Positions 51,468-59,944 of a DNA stretch of 64,000 nt are shown here, in pieces. The stretch is from assembly GCF_030811595.1 (NCBI RefSeq), contig NZ_JAUSRB010000001.1:558001-622000 (forward strand), in the 5' to 3' direction. The notes beneath the pieces are model-generated. The model searched no databases. It had not been told where the DNA came from and was given only the letters and a program-made list of their open reading frames with translations. The stretch is from Streptosporangium brasiliense. GTDB taxonomy: Bacteria > Actinomycetota > Actinomycetes > Streptosporangiales > Streptosporangiaceae. A program made the translations under genes and the position numbers. The first letter of the stretch is position 1, and every line of letters starts with the position of its first letter.

Positions 51468-52701
51468 CATCCGCGTACCCAAGCTCAACAACAACGACAC
51501 CGAGTATCTGGTCGTGGAGTGGCTCGTCGAAGACGGCAAGCCCGTCCAGGCCGGAGACCCCGTCGCCGTCCTGGAGACCTCCAAGGCGGCCGACGAGCTG
51601 GAGGCCGCCGAGCCCGGTCACCTCCACCACGTGGCCGCGGCCGGCACCTGGGTCGCCCCCGGTGCCGTCCTCGCCCGGATCGCCCCCGAGGCCGCCCCCG
51701 CCCCGCCCGCCGGCGCGGACACCCCGTCCGGAGGCGCGGACGCCCCGGCCACCGGCGCGGATGCCCCGGCCACCGACGCCCCCGCCCTGTTCGGAGGCGC
51801 GGACGCCTCGACCGGGGGACCGGTCGTCACCGACCCCGCCCGGGCCCGGATGGCGGAGCTCGGCGTCACCTCCGCCCAGGTCGCCGCCCTGGGGCTGTCC
51901 GTCGTCCGGCGCGCCGACGTGGAACGCCTGGCCGGCTCCGGTCCCGACAACGGCCCCGCCGCGCCGGCCGGCACGGTCTCCGGCCCCGCCGACGGCGCCT
52001 CCGGGCAGGGCGACGCGACGGCCTCCGGCGCGACGGACCTCGACACCACGGCGGGCACGCACCGGCTCTCCCGGGTGCAGCGGGCCGTCGCGCGGGCGGT
52101 CACCACCTCGCACGGCACGATCCCCGCCGCCTACACCGTGGTGAAGTTCGACGTCGGGCCGCTGCTGGCGCGGACCAGGGGGCTGAGCAGGGAGGTCCGC
52201 AGGCCGGTCGGGCTGGCGGAGCTGACCGTCCAGGCCGTGGCCGCGCTGCATCCGGCCTTCCCGCTGTTCTTCGCCTCGGTCGACGGGGACCGGGCCGTGC
52301 TGGCGCGGGCCCCGCGCGTCGGGGTCACCTTCGACATGGGCGAGGGCCTCTACGTGCCCGTCGTCCACGACACCGGGTCGCTCAGGGAGATCGCCGACAC
52401 GCTCATGCGCTACCGGCTGGCGGCCACCGAGGGCGGCTTCCGGGAGCGGGACCTCACCGGCGCGAACATCGCCGTCACCCTGCACACCGACGCCGACGTG
52501 ACCCTCGCGATCCCCTTCGTCTTCCCCGGGACGGTCTGCGCGCTCGCGGTCACCTCGCCGCAGCCGGAGCTCGTCCTCGGCGAGGACGGCACCGTGACGG
52601 CGAGGACCGTCGCGAACATCGGCCTCGCCTACGACCACCGGCTGATCAACGGCCGGGACGCCGCGCTCTTCCTCGCGGCCCTCCGGACGGAGCTGTGTTG
52701 A
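51460..52701 (+). CDS. Dihydrolipoamide acyltransferase-like E2 subunit
   Basis: This 413-residue E2-type acyltransferase has its lipoyl domain at residues 1-76 with the lipoylated lysine in ETSKAADEL. An Ala/Pro/Gly linker and a peripheral-subunit-binding domain (about 125-160) follow. The catalytic domain ends in the conserved YDHRLINGRDAALFL. All functional parts are intact. No E3 dihydrolipoamide dehydrogenase gene is nearby, which is acceptable if the acyl group is handed to a carrier without net oxidation or if a shared E3 is used. The GTG start overlaps the E1 beta stop by 8 bases. Confidence 0.88.
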   Translation: MADIRVPKLNNNDTEYLVVEWLVEDGKPVQAGDPVAVLETSKAADELEAAEPGHLHHVAAAGTWVAPGAVLARIAPEAAPAPPAGADTPSGGADAPATGADAPATDAPALFGGADASTGGPVVTDPARARMAELGVTSAQVAALGLSVVRRADVERLAGSGPDNGPAAPAGTVSGPADGASGQGDATASGATDLDTTAGTHRLSRVQRAVARAVTTSHGTIPAAYTVVKFDVGPLLARTRGLSREVRRPVGLAELTVQAVAALHPAFPLFFASVDGDRAVLARAPRVGVTFDMGEGLYVPVVHDTGSLREIADTLMRYRLAATEGGFRERDLTGANIAVTLHTDADVTLAIPFVFPGTVCALAVTSPQPELVLGEDGTVTARTVANIGLAYDHRLINGRDAALFLAALRTELC

Positions 52702-52769
52702 CCTCCTGCCCGGTCCCCTCCCCGCGGCCACGGCCCGGGGGCTCCACGCCTAAGGAATAAGGAATCCCG

Positions 52770-55700
52770 ATGACCGAGACCGCGCTGTCGGACGCCAAGC
52801 GGGCGCTGCTCGCCCAGCGGCTCCGGCGCCGGGAGGAGTCCCGGACCATCACGGCCCGGGCCCCGGGGACCGCCCCGCCCCTGTCCCACGCCCAGGAGCG
52901 CCTGTGGTTCCTGGAGCAGTACCGCCCAGGAACGACCACCTACACGGTCCCCGTCGCGGCGCGCCTACGCGGCGAACTGGACGCCGGCGCGCTGCGCCGG
53001 GCGCTGGACGAGATCGTCACGCGCCACGAGGCCCTGCGGACGCGCTTCCTCACCACCGAGGACGGCACCCCCGAACTCGTGGTCGACGACCCCCGGCCGG
53101 CGGAGCTGCGCGTCACCGAGGCGGCCGATCTGGACGCCGCGATCGAGCTGCTCGACGCCGACCTCGCCACCCCCTTCGACCTGGAGCACGGCCCGCTCTT
53201 CCGGACCGTGGTGGTCCGGCTCGCGCCGGACGACCACGTGCTTCTCATCGCCGCGCACCACGCCGTCATCGACGGCTGGTCCACCGATGTGATCATCCGT
53301 GAGCTACTCGCCCTGCACGACGGCGCGGTCCCGCCGCCCGCCCCGGTCGGCTACGGCGACTACGCCCTCTGGCAGCGCGGGCGCGACCACCGCCGGGAGA
53401 TCGACCACTGGCGGGACCGGCTCGCCGGCCTGCCGGCCATCGAGCTCCCCACCGACCGGCCACGCCCGGCCGAGCAGGGCCACGCGGGGGCCGCCCTCGA
53501 CGTCCGGCTGGACGCCAACCTCACCCGGCGGCTCACCGAGCTGGGCCAGGCCGCCGGCGCCACGCCGTACATGACGCTGCTGGCCGCCTTCCAGGTGCTG
53601 CTGGCCCGCTACTCGGGGCAGTCGGACTTCGCGGTCGGCTCCCCGGTCGCGGGCCGTGGCCTGCCGGAGCTGGACGGCGTCGTCGGCATGTTCGTCAACA
53701 CGCTCGTGCTCCGCGCGGACCTGGCCGACGACCCGCCGTTCAGCGTGTTCCTGGAGCGCACCCGCGAGACCGCGCTGGACGCGTTCGCCCACCAGGAGCT
53801 CCCGTTCGACCGGCTCGTCAACGAGCTGAACGTGGTCCGCGACGTGAGCCGGTCACCGCTCGTCCAGGTCACGTTCGCGCTGCAGAACTTCAAGGCAGGC
53901 GAGGAGGACGGCCGGGTCTCCTACCTCGCCCTGCCGGCCAGGACCACCCGCTTCGACCTGGGCCTCTACCTGTTCGAGAGCCCCGACGGGCTGGTGGGGA
54001 ACCTCACCTACAGCACGGCCCTGTTCGACCCGGAGAGCATGGAGCTGCTGGCGTCCCGGTTCGAGACGCTGCTGCGGTCGATCGTGGCGGACCCGCGGAC
54101 GCGGGTCGGGGAGCTGTCCCTGCTCTCCGAGGAGGAGCGGGAGCGGGTCCTGGGTTTCGGGTCGAGCACCGCCCCCGCCCCCGCCGGCCACGACCTGCTC
54201 CACGACCTCGTCACCGCGCAGGCCGCGCTGACCCCCGGCGCCACCGCCGTGGTCTGCGGTGAGGAGTCCCTCACCTACGCCGAGCTCGACGACCGCTCCA
54301 CCCGGATCGCCGCCCTGCTGAGGAGCCGGTACGGCGTCGGCCCCGACACCCGGGTCGGCGTCTTCCTGGAGCAGTCCACCGACCTGGCGGCGGCCGTCAT
54401 CGGCGTCATGAAGGCGGGCGGCTCCTACGTCCCCCTCGACCCCAAGCAGCCCCGCGACCGGCTGGCCCACATGCTCGGCGACGCCGGAGCCGTCGCCGTC
54501 GTCACCACCTCCTCCCTCCGTGACCTGGTCCCCGGGACGCCGGTCGTCTGCCTGGACGAGGAGGCCCTGCGGGACAGCGCGTTCGAGGCGCCCGCGGTCA
54601 CGGCGGACCACCTGGCGTATGTGATCTACACCTCGGGAACGACCGGGCGGCCCAAGGGCGTCGGGGTGCAGCACCGGCAGGTGCTGAACTACCTGGCCGG
54701 GGTCAGGGAGCGGTTCGAGGTCGAGCCCGCGGCGGTCTACACGCTGCTGCAGTCGCTCTCGTTCGACTTCGGGGTGACGATCTTCTACCTGTCGCTCATG
54801 ACCGGCGGCGAGCTGCACCTGGCCGACCCGCAGTCGCCGGTCGAGGAGCTGGCCGGGCAGCTCGGCCGTACCGACTACCTGAAGATGACCCCCTCCCACC
54901 TCGCCTCGCTGCTGTCCGACCCCGACGTCACCGACCCCGCCGAGCTGCTCCCGCGCAAGCTGCTCGTCCTCGGCGGCGAGGCGTCCAGGTGGAGCTGGGC
55001 GCGGGAGCTGAGCGCGCACACCACCGTGGTCAACCACTACGGCCCCACCGAGGCCACGGTCGGCATCTCCACCCACGCCGTCACCGGCGAGGCCGAGCGG
55101 GCGCTCAACCTCCCGATCGGCCGGCCGCTGCCCGGCGCCAGGGTCTACGTGCTGGACGAGCATCTGCGGCTGGTCCCGCCCGGCATGACCGGTGAGATCT
55201 ACCTCGGCGGCGACCGGCTCGCCCGGGGCTACCTCGGGCAGCCCGGCCTGACGGCCGACAGGTTCCTGCCCGACCCGTACGGCGGGCCCGGCGCGCGCAT
55301 GTACCGGACCGGCGACCTCGGCCGCTGGCTGCCCTCGGGGGACCTGTGCTTCCTCGGCCGCCGTGACCTCCAGGTGAAGGTCCGGGGCTACCGGGTGGAG
55401 CTGTCGGAGATCGAGTCGGTCCTCACCGGCCGGCCCGGCGTCGCGCAGGCCGTCGTCGAGCTGCGCGGGGACCGGCTGATCGGCTACCTCGTCGGAGAGC
55501 GGACCAGCGTGAGCGAGCTGCGCGCGGCACTCGGCGAGCGGCTCCCCGAATACATGATCCCTGGGCGGTTCGTCTGGCTGGACGAACTGCCGCTGAAGTC
55601 GCACGGCAAGGTCGACCGGGCCCGGCTGCCCGAGCCCGACGAGGAGCGGCCGGACCAGGAGGCCGGGTTCGTCCCGCCGGAGACGCCGGTGGAAGAGGCG

Positions 55701-58316
55701 ATCGCGGCGGTGTGGGCCCAGGTGCTCGGCCTGGTCCGGGTCGGCGTGCTGGACGACTTCTTCGACCTGGGCGGACATTCGCTGCTCGCCGCACAGGTGG
55801 TCGCCCGCCTGCGGAAAGCTCTTCCCGCAGGCGGGCGCCAGGTCAGCATCCTGGACCTGTTCAAGCACCGGACCGTCCGCGAGCTGGCCCGGCTCGTCGA
55901 GGCCGGTGACGACGGCCCACGCATGCTCCTGCACCGGCTCACCCCGGCCCGCACCGCCACCTCGACCCTGGTCTGCGTGCCGTACGGCGGCGGCAGCGCG
56001 GCCATCTACCAGCCGCTGGCCGACGCCATGCCCGCGGGCTGGGCGCTGCACGCGGTCGCCGTCCCCGGCCAGGAGATGGGCCTGGTCGAGGAGACCCGGC
56101 CGGTGGCCGAGGTCGCGCAGGGCTGCGTGGAGGAGATCCTCGACGGGATCCGGGGGCCGCTGGCGCTGTACGGCCACTGCGGACTCGGCGTCATGCTGAC
56201 CGTGGAGATCGCCCGGCGTCTGGAGGCGGCGGGCCGGCCGGTCGAGGCCATCTACCTCGGCGGCATCTTCCCCTTCGCCCGGCCCGCCTCGACGCTGGCC
56301 TGGCTGTCGAACCTGACCGACCGCCTCCGCAGCGACCAGGTCTGGGCCAACGCCCTCCAGGCCGCCGGTCTCGACGTCGAGGACCTCGACCGCGACCAGC
56401 TCAAGCTGATGATCGACAACCGCCGCAAGGGCACCAAGGAGGCCGAGCGCTACTTCACCCGCCTGTTCGCCGAAGGCGTCGAGCCGCTCAGGGCGCCGAT
56501 CATCTCCGTGGCGGGCGAGCGCGATCCGGCCACCGAGTTCTACCAGGAGCGCTACCGCGAGTGGCATCTCCTCACCGACTCCACCGCCGTGGTCGTCCTG
56601 GACGAGGCCGGTCACTTCTTCCTGAAGTACCGGGCCGAGGAGCTCTCCGCCATCGTCACCGGCACGCACCGGGCCATCGCCTCCGGCGAGACCGCCGCGC
56701 TGGGCCGCACGGACCGGTCCACCTGGTGGCTCGGCGGGGTCTCCGACCAGAGCGCGACCGGCCGGGCCACGGCCGTCCCGGACGTCCCCGAGCAGGCCGC
56801 GTCGGAGGTCCCCGAGCAGGCCGTATCGGACGTCCCCGAGCGGGCCGGGCCTGTCCCGGCCGGACCCGGGCGGGCCGTCCCCGAGCAGGCCGGACCCGGG
56901 CGGGCCGGGCCGGGAGGCGGGGCGGTCCCGGTCGGGGGGCGGGGGCCGGAGCCCAGCATGAAGCGGTTCGCCACGGTGGCCGCGGGGCAGCTCGTCTCGA
57001 TCGTCGGATCGTCGCTGACCGAGTTCGCGGTCCCGCTGTGGATCTACGTCACCACCGGCTCACTCGCCAGGTTCGCCCTGTTCTCGGTCCTCGCGCTGGT
57101 CCCCGGCATGCTGGTCTCCCCGATCGCGGGCGCCCTCGTCGACCGCTACGACCGGCGCAAGGTCATGCTCGCCGGAGACGCCGGCGCGTTCGGTACCCAG
57201 CTCGCCCTCGGGATCCTGCTGTGGACCGGCAACCTGGAGGTCTGGCACATCTACCCGCTGCTGGTGCTGCTGTCGGTCGCGCTCACCTTCCAGCGCCTGG
57301 CCTACAACTCGGCCGTCCCCCAGCTCGTCCCCAAACGCTTCCTCGGCCACGCCAACGGCGTCGTCCAGATGGTGACCGGCACCGCCCAGCTCGTCGTCCC
57401 GCTGGTCGCGGTCGGCCTGATGGCCGTGATCGGTCTGGAGGGCATCCTGGTCCTGGACGTCGTCTCCTACGCCTTCGCGATCGCGGTGCTGCTCCTGGTC
57501 CGCTTCCCGAAGACGATGGCCTGGAAGCGCAGGGAGTCCCTGGTCTCCGAGATGGTGGAGGGGTGGAGGTTCTCCTGGGGCAGCCGGGGCTTCCGCGGCA
57601 TGCTCTTCTTCTTCGCGGTGCTGAACGTCTTCCTGTCCCCTCTGTTCCTGCTCATCTCCCCGCTGGTCCTGGGCTTCGCCACGCTGCAGGACGTCGGCCG
57701 GATCTCCTTCGCCGGTGGCCTGGGCGTCTTCCTCGGCGGGCTGACCATGACCGTCTGGGGCGGTCCGCGCCGGCGGCGACTGCGCGGCGTGCTGCTGTCC
57801 ACCGTGATCCTCGCCGTCTTCTGCCTGGTCACCGGCCTCCAGCAGAACCTGGTCGTGATCGCGGTCGGCGCGTTCGGCATGTCGTTCTGGCTGACCATGC
57901 TCAACGGGGTCTACGCCACGATCATCCAGGTCAAGGTGCCGCAGCGCTTCCACGGCCGGGTCATCGCGCTCAACACGCTGATCGCCTGGTCCACGCTGCC
58001 CATCGGTTTCGGCCTGGTCGCGCCGTACGGCAGCGCCCTGTTCGAGCCGCTGCTGCTGCCCGGCGGCCCGCTGGCCGGCACGGTCGGCCTCGTGCTCGGC
58101 ACCGGCGAGGGCCGGGGCGTCGGCCTGATGTACGTGCTGTTCGCGGTCGCCATCGCCGTCACCGCGCTGGTCGCGATGCGCACCCGGACGCTGTCGCGGT
58201 TCGACGTGGACGTGCCGGACGCGCTCCCGGACGACCTGGTCGGCTTCCAGACCCTGCAGCAGCGCCACGGACCGGCCGCGGAGCCGGCCGTCGAGGCGGC
58301 CGCCGTACGGAGGTGA
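52770..58316 (+). CDS. NRPS-exporter fusion, C-A-PCP-TE-MFS
   Basis: This is a single 1848-residue reading frame. The condensation domain has an intact HHAVIDG at H163. The adenylation domain (about 470-970) has a hand-aligned pocket D-F-T-K-V-G-H-V-G-K, closest to published aspartate codes. The PCP serine is at about 1004. A thioesterase (about 1050-1310) has nucleophile motif GHCGLG with cysteine C1137 instead of serine and a later AGHFF histidine. A Pro/Gly/Ala repeat linker (about 1316-1396) leads to a 12-helix MFS transporter (about 1397-1848), paralogous to the exporter at 24641. An internal ATG at 56958 with GGAG upstream could also start a free transporter. The gene starts after an AAGGAA ribosome site. 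Confidence 0.9.
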   Translation: MTETALSDAKRALLAQRLRRREESRTITARAPGTAPPLSHAQERLWFLEQYRPGTTTYTVPVAARLRGELDAGALRRALDEIVTRHEALRTRFLTTEDGTPELVVDDPRPAELRVTEAADLDAAIELLDADLATPFDLEHGPLFRTVVVRLAPDDHVLLIAAHHAVIDGWSTDVIIRELLALHDGAVPPPAPVGYGDYALWQRGRDHRREIDHWRDRLAGLPAIELPTDRPRPAEQGHAGAALDVRLDANLTRRLTELGQAAGATPYMTLLAAFQVLLARYSGQSDFAVGSPVAGRGLPELDGVVGMFVNTLVLRADLADDPPFSVFLERTRETALDAFAHQELPFDRLVNELNVVRDVSRSPLVQVTFALQNFKAGEEDGRVSYLALPARTTRFDLGLYLFESPDGLVGNLTYSTALFDPESMELLASRFETLLRSIVADPRTRVGELSLLSEEERERVLGFGSSTAPAPAGHDLLHDLVTAQAALTPGATAVVCGEESLTYAELDDRSTRIAALLRSRYGVGPDTRVGVFLEQSTDLAAAVIGVMKAGGSYVPLDPKQPRDRLAHMLGDAGAVAVVTTSSLRDLVPGTPVVCLDEEALRDSAFEAPAVTADHLAYVIYTSGTTGRPKGVGVQHRQVLNYLAGVRERFEVEPAAVYTLLQSLSFDFGVTIFYLSLMTGGELHLADPQSPVEELAGQLGRTDYLKMTPSHLASLLSDPDVTDPAELLPRKLLVLGGEASRWSWARELSAHTTVVNHYGPTEATVGISTHAVTGEAERALNLPIGRPLPGARVYVLDEHLRLVPPGMTGEIYLGGDRLARGYLGQPGLTADRFLPDPYGGPGARMYRTGDLGRWLPSGDLCFLGRRDLQVKVRGYRVELSEIESVLTGRPGVAQAVVELRGDRLIGYLVGERTSVSELRAALGERLPEYMIPGRFVWLDELPLKSHGKVDRARLPEPDEERPDQEAGFVPPETPVEEAIAAVWAQVLGLVRVGVLDDFFDLGGHSLLAAQVVARLRKALPAGGRQVSILDLFKHRTVRELARLVEAGDDGPRMLLHRLTPARTATSTLVCVPYGGGSAAIYQPLADAMPAGWALHAVAVPGQEMGLVEETRPVAEVAQGCVEEILDGIRGPLALYGHCGLGVMLTVEIARRLEAAGRPVEAIYLGGIFPFARPASTLAWLSNLTDRLRSDQVWANALQAAGLDVEDLDRDQLKLMIDNRRKGTKEAERYFTRLFAEGVEPLRAPIISVAGERDPATEFYQERYREWHLLTDSTAVVVLDEAGHFFLKYRAEELSAIVTGTHRAIASGETAALGRTDRSTWWLGGVSDQSATGRATAVPDVPEQAASEVPEQAVSDVPERAGPVPAGPGRAVPEQAGPGRAGPGGGAVPVGGRGPEPSMKRFATVAAGQLVSIVGSSLTEFAVPLWIYVTTGSLARFALFSVLALVPGMLVSPIAGALVDRYDRRKVMLAGDAGAFGTQLALGILLWTGNLEVWHIYPLLVLLSVALTFQRLAYNSAVPQLVPKRFLGHANGVVQMVTGTAQLVVPLVAVGLMAVIGLEGILVLDVVSYAFAIAVLLLVRFPKTMAWKRRESLVSEMVEGWRFSWGSRGFRGMLFFFAVLNVFLSPLFLLISPLVLGFATLQDVGRISFAGGLGVFLGGLTMTVWGGPRRRRLRGVLLSTVILAVFCLVTGLQQNLVVIAVGAFGMSFWLTMLNGVYATIIQVKVPQRFHGRVIALNTLIAWSTLPIGFGLVAPYGSALFEPLLLPGGPLAGTVGLVLGTGEGRGVGLMYVLFAVAIAVTALVAMRTRTLSRFDVDVPDALPDDLVGFQTLQQRHGPAAEPAVEAAAVRR

Positions 58317-58387
58317 ACCGCCCGCGCCCGCCGGCCCGGTCGTAGTACGGGGTCCGCGCCCGCCGTCCTGGTCAGATGTGACGTCCG

Positions 58388-58427
58388 CGCCCGCCGGCCC
58401 GGCCTCCATGGGCCGGGCCGGCGGGCG
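58388..58427. terminator. Bidirectional terminator
   Basis: A perfect 17-bp GC stem with a 6-base loop (58405-58410) lies between the synthetase fusion and the convergent marR gene. The preceding bases repeat CCGCGCCCGCCG three times. Confidence 0.8.
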
Positions 58428-58499
58428 TGCGCGTCACAGGGCCGCGGGCTCCCCCCCGGCGGCGCGGTGGTCCCGTCGGTCGGGCGACACCGCCGGCCG

Positions 58500-59027
58500 C
58501 TACTCGTCCGGCAACGTCCGGCCCAGCTTGCGCAGCAGATCGGTCAGGGTGCTCCGCTCGTCGGCGGTCAGCCCGGCGAGCAGTCGCGTCTCGTTCCGGA
58601 CGTGCTGCTCGACCGCTCCGTCGATGAGCTCCTGGCCCCGGTGGGTGAGCCGGATCAGCCGGCCCCGCGCGTCGTCCTCGGCCGCTCGGCGACTGACCAG
58701 CCCGGCGCGTTCCAGCCGGTCGATCCGTTTGGTCACCGCTCCCGAGGTGACCATCGTCGACTCGCGCAGCTCGCCGGCGGTCAGCTCGAAGGGAGGGCCG
58801 GAACGGCGCAGCGTGGCGAGCATGTCGAACTCGCCCCTGCCCAGGTCGTAGCGCTCGAAGACCCGGCCCAGCCGCTCGTCCAACGCCCAGTGCAGGCGGG
58901 TGATGCGTCCGATCACATGCATCGGGCTGGGGTCGAGGTCGGGCCGCTCCCGGCGCCACTGGCCGACGATGCGATCGACCGCGTCGGCGTCGGTGCGCGA
59001 GGCGAAGGAGTCGATGTCCTGAGGCAT
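58500..59027 (-). CDS. MarR-family transcriptional regulator
   Basis: This 175-residue winged-helix regulator has the MarR core, including LGRGEFDMLATLRRSGPPFE, LTAGELRESTMVTSGAVTKR and GLVSRRAAEDDARGRLIRLT. The ATG at 59027 begins MPQDIDSF; longer upstream starts run into the operator region. It diverges from the EamA remnant, and two identical palindromes lie between them. MarR proteins usually repress themselves and a neighbouring exporter, releasing DNA on binding a phenolic or antibiotic ligand. Confidence 0.9.
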   Translation of the reverse strand: MPQDIDSFASRTDADAVDRIVGQWRRERPDLDPSPMHVIGRITRLHWALDERLGRVFERYDLGRGEFDMLATLRRSGPPFELTAGELRESTMVTSGAVTKRIDRLERAGLVSRRAAEDDARGRLIRLTHRGQELIDGAVEQHVRNETRLLAGLTADERSTLTDLLRKLGRTLPDE

Positions 59028-59030
59028 GGT

Positions 59031-59072
59031 TTGACTATACCTTCCATGGAAAATAATGTAACTTCCATGGAA
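59031..59072. promoter_or_regulatory. Promoter overlapped by two MarR-type palindromes
   Basis: TTGACT (59031-59036) and TAATGT (59054-59059), 17 bases apart, form a strong plus-strand promoter. TTCCATGGAA occurs at 59042-59051 and again at 59063-59072, 21 bases apart, placing both copies on the same face of the helix. One lies between the -35 and -10 boxes and the other at the start point. Confidence 0.75.
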
Positions 59073-59139
59073 ACTAACCGGCTGTCGCCTGGCGCCGGCG
59101 ACTTCGGCGACCGGTGATTCGACACGGAGGCGGTGTGGC

Positions 59140-59660
59140 ATAAAGAGCGACCGGCAACTCCTCACCGCGGGTGTGACGGCGCTGGCGCCGGCGATCTGGG
59201 GCAGCACCTACCTGGTGACGACGGAGTGGTTGCCGCCGGACCGTCCCCTGCTGGCCGCCACCGTGCGGGTGCTTCCCGTGGGCCTGGTCCTGCTGGCCTA
59301 CGCCCGCACGCTGCCGACCGGGATGTGGCTGTGGCGCGTCCTGGTGCTCGGGGCGCTCAACATCGGCGCGTTCAACTTCCTGCTGTTCGTCGCGGCCTAT
59401 CGCCTGCCGGGTGGTGTCGCGGGAATGATCATGGCGGTGCAGCCGATGCTCGTGCTGGTCCTGGCGGCGCTGCTCATCGGGGACAGGATTCGGTCCTCAC
59501 CCTGGGCAGCCCGATCGTCGCGGCCCTCCTCGGATATCTGTTCCTTCAGCAGGCGTTGTCGATTCCGCAGCTGGCCGGGATCGTGGTGATCATCGGTGCC
59601 GTGCTGCTCGCGCAACCCCGACCGGTCAAGCCGCGAGAGCTCCACCCTGTGACCCCCTGA
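59140..59660 (+). pseudogene. EamA-family transporter remnant
   Basis: This is a degraded drug/metabolite exporter of the EamA family. The natural start position reads ATA followed by KSDRQLLTAGVTALAPAIWG, so the initiation codon has been lost. The first half (helices 1-4, to LLIGDRI near 59490) is in one frame. The remainder (GSPIVAALLGYLFLQQALSI to the stop at 59660) is in another and matches only the last two helices. About 120 residues of the second half are missing. A deletion with frameshift is the simplest explanation. Its promoter and MarR operators remain intact. Confidence 0.8.
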
Positions 59661-59944
59661 CAGCGACGACCCCGCGGCACCCGGCACGGATCCACCGTGG
59701 ACGGTGGGGGCGCTCACGACGACACCTGGGCGACCCCCGAGCGGGCCCATCGGTGTCCGGCGAAGAGATATCGGACGTCATCGCCGTCGGCCGGCCGCCG
59801 GTGGCGACGGAATCCGACGTCATCACCCACGGCTCCTCCGAGGCCGTTGCGCATCCGCGCACAGAGCTCGATGAATGCGGCCTGAAACACCGCGGTTCAT
59901 CCGGCTGTCCGTAAGTCCGAAACCTGAGAAAACAGAGAGAAGAA
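59661..59944. other. Intergenic region without recognisable gene
   Basis: This 284-base gap holds a short palindrome (CCACCGTGGACGGTGG, 59691-59706) and two near-copies of TCSGACGTCATC. Translations in all frames gave nothing I recognise. An AGAGAGAAG ribosome site lies before the exporter start. Confidence 0.5.

Noticed and set aside
59661-59944. Regulatory-gene remnant before the MFS exporter
   Set aside because: Translations gave no recognisable motif in any frame.
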